From Chloroflexota bacterium (lineage in GTDB: Bacteria > Chloroflexota > Anaerolineae > Anaerolineales > Villigracilaceae), in contig JAKANW010000071.1 in the NCBI GenBank assembly GCA_021823555.1, forward strand, positions 1 to 9,184: a stretch of DNA of 9,184 nt, read 5' to 3'. Position 1 is the first letter of the stretch. Every line of letters begins with the position of its first letter. The notes beneath the pieces are model-generated. The model was not told where the DNA came from and did no database searches. It was given only the letters and a program-made list of their open reading frames with translations. Shown here in pieces: positions 1 to 5,479 of this stretch. A program made the position numbers and the translations under genes.

Positions 1-1146
1 TCTTCTGAACGAATTCTGTTAGTGGAAAGCGACCCTGATATCAGCGATTTGATCGCCCGACAGGCGCTCCAGCCTCTCGGCTATCAAGTTAACGTGGTGG
101 GAGAGGCCGCTTCTGCCATTAAACAGACGGTTCAAACTCCCCCCGACTTGATTATTGCAAATCTAAGTCTGCCTGGCCTGAGCGGTAAAGACCTGCTGGT
201 GGCGTTGTCGTCGCAAGGCATGAATGCTCCGTTGATCGTGCTGGCTGAAAAAGGACAAGAGCAGAACATTATCCAAGCCTTCCGCCTCGGGGCAACAGAC
301 GTGCTTTTGTGGCCGGCGCGCGATGCAGAGGTGGTGTCGGTAGTGGAGCGCGTCCTCAAGCAGGTGCGCGAGAAGCATGCCCGGAACGGCCTAGATGCTC
401 AGATCAAGCAGATAAATGAAGAACTTCAGCGCAAAGTGCGCGAGTTGACCACTATCGTAGCTGTCGGCAAGGCGGTCGTTTCAATCACGGACCGCAAGGT
501 GCTGTTTGAAAAGGTGGTGGAGGGCGCTGTGCACATGTCCGAGGCGGATATGGGCTGGCTGCTCTTGCGTGACGACCGGACCAAAACGTATGTGTTGACG
601 TCACATCGAAACCTGCCGGAAGCATGGACCAAAAAGATGGGTCAACCACTGGATGACGGCATCAGTTCTCTCGTCGCAATGTCGGGCGAGTCGCTTTCGA
701 TCCATGGCGAGCCGCTCGAGAAATTCAAGGTGTCGAGTCTGGGTAAATCCGCGGCAGTGGCGCCCATCAAAGTCAAACAGGAAGTGATCGGCTTGTTGGT
801 GGTTCTCCGCAAATCGGATAAGGCTTTTAGCCGCGGGGAGCAAACCCTGCTCGAAGCGGTGGCAGATTACGCATCGATCTCCCTGGTTAACGAACGTCTC
901 TTCCGCGCTCTTGAGCAGACGGCGGAAGCGGCCCGCGCTGGGGAAAAGCACCAGAATCAGATGTTCGAAGCCTTGCGAAGAGTGGCATATACGGAATTGC
1001 AGGGAATTCGGTATCCTATCGGCTTATTGATAACCGAGAAGCTAGGTGGCCTGACCGAGCAACAACGTGAGGCGTTGGTATCTGCCGAGGCGGCTTTGCA
1101 GCGGCTGGCCGGTGCTATTCAAAAAACGTCTCCACTTGTAAAATAA
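1..1146 (+). CDS. Pseudo-receiver/GAF signalling protein with HisKA-like tail (5' partial)
   Basis: The frame is open from base 1. Codons 4-8 encode the receiver beta-1 strand (RILLV), so the real start lies upstream of the window and the GTG at 22 is internal. Using window codon numbers: receiver-like domain about 1-115, helical linker about 116-147, GAF domain about 150-300, then a helical tail about 315-381. The receiver fold is recognisable but its chemistry is not: the phospho-acceptor position is Asn54 (in IIANLSLPG), the Thr/Ser position is Ala82 and the conserved Lys position is Trp104. The acidic cluster is E9-S10-D11. The tail resembles the two helices of a HisKA dimerisation domain but has no His in the H-box, and no ATPase domain follows. 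The gene sits 13 bp before a histidine kinase gene, so a role as a non-phosphorylated sensory or scaffold partner of that kinase is likely but inferred. The GAF ligand is unknown. Confidence 0.85.
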   Translation, partial: SSERILLVESDPDISDLIARQALQPLGYQVNVVGEAASAIKQTVQTPPDLIIANLSLPGLSGKDLLVALSSQGMNAPLIVLAEKGQEQNIIQAFRLGATDVLLWPARDAEVVSVVERVLKQVREKHARNGLDAQIKQINEELQRKVRELTTIVAVGKAVVSITDRKVLFEKVVEGAVHMSEADMGWLLLRDDRTKTYVLTSHRNLPEAWTKKMGQPLDDGISSLVAMSGESLSIHGEPLEKFKVSSLGKSAAVAPIKVKQEVIGLLVVLRKSDKAFSRGEQTLLEAVADYASISLVNERLFRALEQTAEAARAGEKHQNQMFEALRRVAYTELQGIRYPIGLLITEKLGGLTEQQREALVSAEAALQRLAGAIQKTSPLVK

Positions 1147-1159
1147 GTTTAAGTAGTTT

Positions 1160-2599
1160 ATGACAAAAAACGATCTGATTTTTCTGGCGCTGGATGAATC
1201 GCCTTTCTTGGAGCTTGTAAAGCGCGCACTCCATGCTTCCGGTTTCGAGACAGCTGATACTCATGATCGCATCGGTTTGGAACATACGATGCAGGAAATT
1301 TCTCCCAGCCTGTTGCTGATTGGGGAGCGGTTGGCGGGCGAATCGGGGATAAAACTTGCTACCGAACAGATCGAACGTTTTCCAACCCTGCCTGTGATAC
1401 TCTATGTCGAACGGGACTCGGGCACGATCGCGAAGGAAGTCCTGGCCGCTGGGATCAGTGGATATATCTTCCCGCCCCTGCGGACCGATGATATTGTCTC
1501 GGCGGTGAATAAAAGCCTGAAGCGCGCCCGCCGCTTGGGGGACTGGGTCCGCCGCGAGGTCAAGCGTACAACTGCTAGCCTCCAACGTCAAGTCAGTGAA
1601 CTTGAGGTGATTTTCGATAACATCGGGGATGGCATCATCATCCTCGACAAGCAGGAACGCATCTTGTTGGTCAATGATTCCATTCACAAGGTATTTGGCG
1701 TCACCACCGAGATGATCCTAGGCAAACCGCTTGCAGCGGCTATTCCCCATCCCGACTTGCTGTCCCTGCTTACTCGCTCCGTTTCGGATGAACTTAAATA
1801 TCATGAGATTAATATGGATGACGGACGGGTCTTTAATGCTCAATATACCCTGGTTCCCAACATCGGTTCTGCCATCACCATTCAGGATATTTCCTATTTG
1901 AAGGAATTGGAGCGGATCAAAAACGATTTTGTCCATACCGTTTCGCATGATCTTCGTTCGCCTCTGACCTCCGTGCTGGGTTATGCTGAATTGGTGGGCC
2001 GTACCGGCCCGTTGAACGACAACCAGCGCGAATTCCTGGCCCGCCTGCAATCCAGCGTGCAGGACATCACATCCCTGGTCAACGACCTGCTCGACATTGG
2101 CCGACTCGAAGCCGGCTTCGATACCCGCCGTGAAATTGTTCAATTGGAGAATATCTTGGGATACACGCTTGATATTCTGAACGGGCAGATCAAAGCCAAA
2201 AACCTGACCGTCCAGATCAAGCAGACGCCGTTCCTGCCGCCGTTGAAGGCCAATCCTTTGCGCTTGCGCCAGATGCTCGACAACCTGATCGGTAATGCCA
2301 TCAAATATTCCAACCCCAACGGCATGATTCAAATTTCTCTGCGGACTGAGTCGAACCAGGTCATTTTCCAAATCACTGACGATGGGCCGGGTATTTCCAT
2401 ATCCGACCAGCCGCATATTTTCGAGAAGTTCTATCGTGGGGAAAATGTGCCAGATGGCGTGACCGGTTCGGGCTTGGGCCTGGCGATCGTCAAATCCATT
2501 GTGGAAAGCCACCAGGGACGCGTTTGGGCAGAATCGCAACTGGGTCATGGTTCCACATTCTTTGTGGTCTTACCAGTCTATGAAGCCTCTGCTCCCTAA
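1160..2599 (+). CDS. Sensor histidine kinase: pseudo-receiver, PAS, HisKA, HATPase_c
   Basis: This 479-residue protein is a soluble hybrid-type histidine kinase with no membrane segments or signal peptide. Domains: receiver-like about 5-122, helical linker 123-145, PAS about 146-245, HisKA about 252-320 and HATPase_c about 365-475. The phospho-accepting His263 lies in the H-box VSHDLRSPL. The ATPase boxes are complete: N box around N379 (NLIGNAIKYS), G1 DDGPGI at 407-412, F box IFEKFYRG at 420-427 and G2 GSGLGL at 436-441. Autophosphorylation should therefore work. The N-terminal receiver keeps the acidic pair (D12, E13), but the phospho-acceptor position is Gly55, the Thr position is Val83 and the Lys position is Pro105. 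It is thus probably a sensory or dimerisation module. The ATG follows the preceding stop by 13 bp with only a weak purine stretch upstream. The two genes are probably co-transcribed and end at the terminator at 2617. The cognate response regulator is not in the window. Confidence 0.93.
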   Translation: MTKNDLIFLALDESPFLELVKRALHASGFETADTHDRIGLEHTMQEISPSLLLIGERLAGESGIKLATEQIERFPTLPVILYVERDSGTIAKEVLAAGISGYIFPPLRTDDIVSAVNKSLKRARRLGDWVRREVKRTTASLQRQVSELEVIFDNIGDGIIILDKQERILLVNDSIHKVFGVTTEMILGKPLAAAIPHPDLLSLLTRSVSDELKYHEINMDDGRVFNAQYTLVPNIGSAITIQDISYLKELERIKNDFVHTVSHDLRSPLTSVLGYAELVGRTGPLNDNQREFLARLQSSVQDITSLVNDLLDIGRLEAGFDTRREIVQLENILGYTLDILNGQIKAKNLTVQIKQTPFLPPLKANPLRLRQMLDNLIGNAIKYSNPNGMIQISLRTESNQVIFQITDDGPGISISDQPHIFEKFYRGENVPDGVTGSGLGLAIVKSIVESHQGRVWAESQLGHGSTFFVVLPVYEASAP

Positions 2600-2616
2600 A
2601 AATTTGACGTGAATTG

Positions 2617-2640
2617 GCCGCCGAAAGGCGGCTTTTTTTT
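2617..2640 (+). terminator. Rho-independent terminator after the kinase gene
   Basis: A perfect 6-bp GC stem (GCCGCC / GGCGGC, 2617-2622 and 2627-2632) closes a GAAA tetraloop and is followed directly by eight T residues (2633-2640). It begins 18 bases after the kinase stop codon. It works only in the + direction, since no T run follows the stem on the - strand. Confidence 0.93.
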
Positions 2641-2686
2641 ATTTATAGGGAGCGCCGCATCGTTTTGGCAAAGCCTCCGGCCCGTT

Positions 2687-2722
2687 AAAAAGGCCTCCGC
2701 CGGTGAGGAAACCGGCGGAGGC
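2687..2722 (-). terminator. Rho-independent terminator for the minus-strand operon
   Basis: A perfect 12-bp GC-rich stem (2693-2704 with 2711-2722) encloses a 6-base loop. Read on the - strand it is followed by C and then five T residues (2691-2687). It lies about 127 bp past the stop of the DNPH1-like gene, the last gene on that strand. On the + strand no T run follows, so the direction is clear. Confidence 0.85.
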
Positions 2723-2838
2723 ATTCGCCAAAGGAGGAGACAGTGAGGAGCATGTTTGGAGGTGTCGTTGTTCCGTCTCCTTAACGATAATATCCGAATT
2801 CCCCAACAGGGCATAGGGGATTGTGTCACAGATAGTTA

Positions 2839-2852
2839 GTGACAATCGTCAC
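2839..2852. repeat. Short inverted repeat GTGAC-N4-GTCAC
   Basis: GTGAC at 2839-2843 and GTCAC at 2848-2852 are perfect inverted copies separated by AATC. A further TGTCACA occurs at 2824-2830. The repeat overlaps the stop codon of the DNPH1-like gene (2851-2849). It could be a small protein-binding dyad or part of a 3' hairpin, but it may be chance. There is no gene start near it on either strand. Confidence 0.35.
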
Positions 2853-3277
2853 AAATGGTCGACGGTACGAAAAACAAAATCGCGCACGATTCGAACTGCA
2901 TCCTCTGTCCCCTGGTAAGAGGCAACACTCAGGTTTGAATCTGGGTTGCCGGTGATCATTTTCGAAACCGATCTTCCTTGTTCGTACAAGCAAAGCACCG
3001 GCTTTCCTAAACCAAGCGCAAAAGCCACTTCGTAGCCCACCCCGTGCGAAGGTACACTGACTTCCGCAACCAATGCCTGTGCGGTGCGGATCCAAGCCAC
3101 ATCGCGCGCGTAGACAACCCCAGGCGCAATCACTTTTTCCTCATCCACCACTCCCGCCTGGGCGAGATGCGCGGTCGGTATTTCGTGACCGTCTGCCAGC
3201 AACGCGTCTGTGATCGCCTGGTAAATGGCCTGGTAACTTCGGCCGCCAGTGATGGAGCAGGCAAAATAAATATTCAC
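2849..3277 (-). CDS. DNPH1/Rcl-like 2'-deoxynucleoside 5'-monophosphate N-hydrolase
   Basis: The product (142 residues) belongs to the nucleoside 2-deoxyribosyltransferase superfamily and most resembles Rcl/DNPH1, which cleaves the N-glycosidic bond of deoxynucleoside monophosphates and removes abnormal ones from the nucleotide pool. From memory of rat Rcl (Tyr13, Asp69, Ser87, Glu93, Ser117), the matching residues appear to be Tyr4 (NIYFACSI), Asp59 (ARDVAWI), Ser77 and Glu83 (PSHGVGYE) and Ser105 (SKMITG). Glu83 would be the nucleophile. The GTG at 3277 is chosen because homology begins there and because it overlaps the TGA stop of the upstream gene as GTGA, the usual sign of translational coupling. 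An upstream in-frame ATG at 3388 would add 37 low-complexity, Pro/Arg-rich residues lying inside the neighbouring gene. It is the last gene of the operon. The family is clear; the exact substrate is not shown by the sequence. Confidence 0.88.
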   Translation of the reverse strand: MNIYFACSITGGRSYQAIYQAITDALLADGHEIPTAHLAQAGVVDEEKVIAPGVVYARDVAWIRTAQALVAEVSVPSHGVGYEVAFALGLGKPVLCLYEQGRSVSKMITGNPDSNLSVASYQGTEDAVRIVRDFVFRTVDHL

Positions 3278-3897
3278 GAATCTTTTCGGGGGAGTCGGGA
3301 GAGGATGGATTGGCTTTGGGGGCCGCGTTTTTCTTGCGGTATTCCGCCGGTGCGCATGCTGTCGATTTCCATGCTGAGTCGCATCCAATCATTCACAATG
3401 ATCACAAAGTGCGGCGTCTTGTCTTTGAAGAAAAACGAGGAAAGGAACCAGCGCAAAAGTTCGGGCTGGGCCGGCCAGCCATTCAATTCCAGGATGATCG
3501 CCGTCTTGTTGCTGAGTGGGCCGATCACATCGCGTTTCCAGCCTCGTATCTGCGAAGACGGAAAGATGGCGCGTACTTCCGAAGTGGTATACCTGCGCAG
3601 GCGTTTATAGGAAATATTAAATCGCAGAAACGGCGTAACCAGCTTGATGTACGTTGGAAATGGCTGCACGTATGCCACACTGCGCATGATCAACAGAGCA
3701 AACGTAAAAATCAGCGCGGCGCCGCTCAACCCTACCAATCCCATCCACCGCCACGATTCTGCCTGTGCCAGCGGATCGTTGTAGACCGGCCAGGCCAACA
3801 ACAACAAAGCCAGGGACAAAAACAACGTAGCCGGCCACCAGCGATTGATCATGGCGCGGTAGACGAGAAGTGGAAAACGATGACCGGCCTTCGCCAT
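3274..3897 (-). CDS. Two-helix membrane protein of unknown function
   Basis: I do not recognise this 207-residue protein as a named family. It has a basic N-terminus (residues 1-21), two hydrophobic helices (about 22-39 and 51-71) joined by a short acidic loop, and then a soluble part of about 135 residues that is basic overall. The helices plus the following strands (around YIKLVTPFLRFNISYKRL, 83-100) recall bacterial membrane proteins with a PH-like domain, but this is a weak resemblance. No signal peptide cleavage site or catalytic motif is evident. The soluble part probably faces the cytoplasm, because Arg/Lys flank the end of helix 2 and the N-terminus. The start chosen is ATG 3897, 6 bases after an AGAGGGA ribosome site. 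A TTG at 3903 overlapping the previous stop as TTGA is an alternative. Its end overlaps the DNPH1-like start. Its place between a translin-like and a DNPH1-like gene suggests a linked role, possibly membrane anchoring. Confidence 0.78.
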   Translation of the reverse strand: MAKAGHRFPLLVYRAMINRWWPATLFLSLALLLLAWPVYNDPLAQAESWRWMGLVGLSGAALIFTFALLIMRSVAYVQPFPTYIKLVTPFLRFNISYKRLRRYTTSEVRAIFPSSQIRGWKRDVIGPLSNKTAIILELNGWPAQPELLRWFLSSFFFKDKTPHFVIIVNDWMRLSMEIDSMRTGGIPQEKRGPQSQSILSRLPRKDS

Positions 3898-3899
3898 GC

Positions 3900-4592
3900 T
3901 CAATCCCTCTGGTTATCTTCCAGTGGAAACGTGCCCGCTTCCTCCTGACCTTGAGGCTGGTCGCCGTTTAACTGTCCGCTCAAACGCCTCATGGCTTGTT
4001 CCAAATATTCCCCGCGCAGGCTAAACGTGATATCGCCGCGCGTCTTCTCAATGATGCTGCGCGCGATATCCGTTTGGCGGCGCAGGCCGCTGGTGATGGC
4101 ATCCGGATAATCCATGGTGACCAGCACATCATAAATGTCATCCATGTGACCAAGCAGGCGCTCGGCCTCTTCCGAGTAGCCGTGACGCAAAATGTCCAAA
4201 ATGCGGCGGCGTAGTTCACCAACGACTTCGGCCAGCCCGTTCAGGTAGGTGGCGCTGATCACGCCAAGCGCTTCGGGAGCGGGGAGTGCCTGGTTTTGAA
4301 TCAAGGCGCAGGTGACGTTCGCCTCCACGTATTCCTTGAGTGCGTCTTGGGTGTAGCCGGTGTAATACAGGTCGGGATAGTCGGCCAGGGCAGCGCGCAA
4401 ATCGTCGGCCAGGGAACGCGCCTCGGCCAGCAGGCCCGCCATCCCGTCGGTCTCGAGGCGGTGGGCGGCGCGGATGGAGAGCGAGCAGGCGCGGGTCAAT
4501 TGCCGCGCCGAGGCGAGGGCTTTGTCACGCGCCGCGGTGCGGTTATCAAAATCCTTGCGGATCTGTTCAGCGATAGATTCGAGTTTTTGCAT
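3900..4592 (-). CDS. Translin/TRAX-family protein
   Basis: This 230-residue, almost wholly helical protein matches the translin superfamily. In eukaryotes translin and TRAX form C3PO, a nucleic-acid-binding barrel in which TRAX is the RNase; archaeal homologues also exist. The family core is visible at residues 85-200: the EYVEA segment (86-91), YLNGLAEVVGELRRR (116-130), the MDDIYDVL and LRRQTDIARSIIEKTRGDI region (150-188) and a terminal RGEYLEQAM. As I recall, human TRAX uses Glu126, Glu129, Asp193 and Glu197 for catalysis. The corresponding residues here appear to be Glu87, Glu90, Glu122 and Glu126, so the acidic site is kept with one Asp-to-Glu change. The last 25 residues are polar and probably disordered. 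The ATG overlaps the preceding stop by one base (TAATG) and the next gene starts 2 bp after its stop. It is likely cytoplasmic. Database annotations often mislabel prokaryotic members as haloacid dehalogenase, but no HAD motif is present. Confidence 0.85.
   Translation of the reverse strand: MQKLESIAEQIRKDFDNRTAARDKALASARQLTRACSLSIRAAHRLETDGMAGLLAEARSLADDLRAALADYPDLYYTGYTQDALKEYVEANVTCALIQNQALPAPEALGVISATYLNGLAEVVGELRRRILDILRHGYSEEAERLLGHMDDIYDVLVTMDYPDAITSGLRRQTDIARSIIEKTRGDITFSLRGEYLEQAMRRLSGQLNGDQPQGQEEAGTFPLEDNQRD
3904..3910 (-). promoter_or_regulatory. Ribosome binding site of the membrane-protein gene
   Basis: AGAGGGA on the - strand, inside the end of the translin-family gene, is 6 bases from ATG 3897 and directly abuts the alternative TTG at 3903. 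The spacing favours the ATG. Confidence 0.6.
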
Positions 4593-4921
4593 TATTCGTT
4601 TTTGTCTTCAGGCGATTCGGGCGGCTGGTGCGGGCGGAAAAGGTGTTCGGCCAGCGATGGGTTGACCGGCATGGCGATTTCGCCAAAGGAGGCTTCGTAG
4701 CGGGCGATGTTCTCGCCCAGCGCGTTGTAAAACAATTTGGCGCTGAGTGGTGACATCACCACGCGGGCGCGCACCACCGCTTTGGATTCGCCGGGCAGGG
4801 CATGGGCGATGTCGATCACAATGTCTGCCGGCGAATGTGAGATGCGCGCCAGATTGCCATATACGATTTCGAGGTCGGGAGGCACTTCGAGATTAATGGG
4901 AACGCGTGGGGTGGCAGGCAT
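4592..4921 (-). CDS. DUF3467 family protein
   Basis: This small 109-residue protein fits the DUF3467 family, whose function is unknown. Family features seen are a YGN near residues 21-23, the RARVVMSPLSAKLF segment (51-64) and the NIARYEASFG segment (71-80). The Pro/Glu-rich last 15 residues are probably disordered. The open frame runs upstream to 5008, but that extension lies inside ssb. The ATG at 4921 has a GGAGGGG ribosome site just before it and starts exactly where homology begins. The gene begins 13 bp after the ssb stop, and its TAA shares a base with the translin ATG. Members of this family are small, soluble and lack obvious catalytic residues. Here the constant companionship with ssb is the best functional clue. 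Confidence 0.82.
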   Translation of the reverse strand: MPATPRVPINLEVPPDLEIVYGNLARISHSPADIVIDIAHALPGESKAVVRARVVMSPLSAKLFYNALGENIARYEASFGEIAMPVNPSLAEHLFRPHQPPESPEDKNE

Positions 4922-4923
4922 TT

Positions 4924-4930
4924 CCCCTCC
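4924..4930 (-). promoter_or_regulatory. Ribosome binding site of the DUF3467 gene
   Basis: GGAGGGG on the - strand sits in the 13-bp gap after the ssb stop, 2 bases before ATG 4921 (GGAG core 5 bases away). This decides the start against the longer open frame reaching to 5008. Confidence 0.75.
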
Positions 4931-4934
4931 AATC

Positions 4935-5357
4935 TTAGAATGGGATGTCATCGGCTGGAACAGACATGTCACCTGCGTCCATCGGGGCCGCGCCGCCCTC
5001 ACTGCCATCCTGTCGGGAGGAGAGGAAACGCACGGTATTGGCGGTCACTTCAAAGGAAGCGCCGGCCGTGCCATCCTGCTTGGTCCAGATGCGCGGGCCG
5101 CCGGTGTTTTTATCCGGTGTCAATCTTCCTTCGATCAATACTTTTGAGCCTCTTTTGACATATTGATTGCAGACCTCAGCCTGCTTGCCCCAGGTGGAAA
5201 CGCGGAACCAGATGGTTTCTTTTACTTGTTCACCATTTGATGCGGTATATTGGCGATTGGTGGCAACCGAAAACGAAGTGACGGCCTGCCCGGAGGGGGT
5301 GTAGCGCATTTCAGGATCTTTACCGACGTTACCTACGATAATTAAAGTGTGATACAT
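4935..5357 (-). CDS. ssb: Single-stranded DNA-binding protein
   Basis: The 140-residue protein is a bacterial SSB that coats ssDNA during replication, repair and recombination and recruits partners through its C-terminal tip. The OB fold spans about residues 1-113, with the typical opening HTLIIVGNVGKDPEMRYTP, the VATNRQY and TIWFRVSTWGKQAE segments and the KRGSKVLIEGRL strand. A short Gly/Ala/Ser-rich linker of about 20 residues leads to the acidic tip DDIPF, the usual partner-binding motif. The tail is much shorter than in E. coli SSB (178 residues). The ATG at 5357 lies 6 bases after a strong AAGGAGAA ribosome site (5371-5364). It is the first gene of a five-gene run and has a 122-bp leader that holds a hairpin. 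It is not placed between rpsF and rpsR as in many bacteria, so it may be either the housekeeping copy or a second SSB. Confidence 0.96.
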   Translation of the reverse strand: MYHTLIIVGNVGKDPEMRYTPSGQAVTSFSVATNRQYTASNGEQVKETIWFRVSTWGKQAEVCNQYVKRGSKVLIEGRLTPDKNTGGPRIWTKQDGTAGASFEVTANTVRFLSSRQDGSEGGAAPMDAGDMSVPADDIPF

Positions 5358-5363
5358 GGGGGG

Positions 5364-5371
5364 TTCTCCTT
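5364..5371 (-). promoter_or_regulatory. Strong ribosome binding site of ssb
   Basis: AAGGAGAA on the - strand followed by six C residues and then ATG 5357. The match to the 16S anti-Shine-Dalgarno and the spacing are near ideal, which fits high expression of SSB. Confidence 0.85.
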
Positions 5372-5384
5372 CGGATACAGATTA

Positions 5385-5403
5385 CCCGCCGCTCCACGGC
5401 GGG
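5385..5403 (-). other. Hairpin in the ssb leader
   Basis: CCCGCCG (5385-5391) and CGGCGGG (5397-5403) form a perfect 7-bp GC stem with a 5-base loop, about 14 bases upstream of the ssb ribosome site. On the - strand it is followed by TAATCTG and on the + strand by GACAATG, so there is no T run on either side and it is not a standard terminator. It may stabilise or regulate the ssb mRNA, or act as a processing or weak termination site between the glucoamylase and ssb. Confidence 0.5.
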
Positions 5404-5420
5404 GACAATGAGACACTGAC

Positions 5421-5449
5421 ATTTTACTCCATCCCATCACACAGAGCAC
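5421..5449 (-). promoter_or_regulatory. Weak candidate promoter for ssb
   Basis: On the - strand TAAAAT (5426-5421) resembles a -10 box. The hexamer 17 bases upstream, GTGCTC (5449-5444), is a poor -35 match. It lies in the 122-bp gap where a separate ssb promoter would be expected, but the sequence support is slight. Read-through from zwf and the glucoamylase gene is equally possible, as no clear terminator separates them. Confidence 0.2.
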
Positions 5450-5479
5450 GGATTTGGTAAGAGCTGTCTCCTACCCCGG

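Noticed and set aside
22..24. GTG as the start of the first gene
   Set aside because: The upstream codons in frame encode the expected receiver beta-1 strand, so the GTG is an internal Val.
1718..2548. 276-codon - strand open frame
   Set aside because: It is antisense to the histidine kinase, whose HisKA and ATPase boxes are complete.
2673..2722. Possible CRISPR or tandem repeat from the repeated GCCTCCGG words
   Set aside because: There is only one extra partial copy of the stem arm, without regular spacing. It is explained by the terminator stem.
2596..2845. Two - strand open frames of 68-77 codons across the convergent region
   Set aside because: They run through both terminator hairpins, and neither shows a family pattern or a suitable ribosome site.
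3278..3388. 37-residue N-terminal extension of the DNPH1-like protein
   Set aside because: It is Pro/Arg-rich, lies inside the upstream gene and has no family match. The GTGA overlap supports the shorter start.
3310..3948. Long + strand open frame of 212 codons opposite the membrane-protein gene
   Set aside because: It is antisense to a gene with clear start/stop coupling, its translation has no family pattern and no ribosome site was seen. It is a shadow frame.
4922..5008. 29-residue N-terminal extension of the DUF3467 protein
   Set aside because: It lies within ssb and its stop, and a ribosome site directly precedes ATG 4921.
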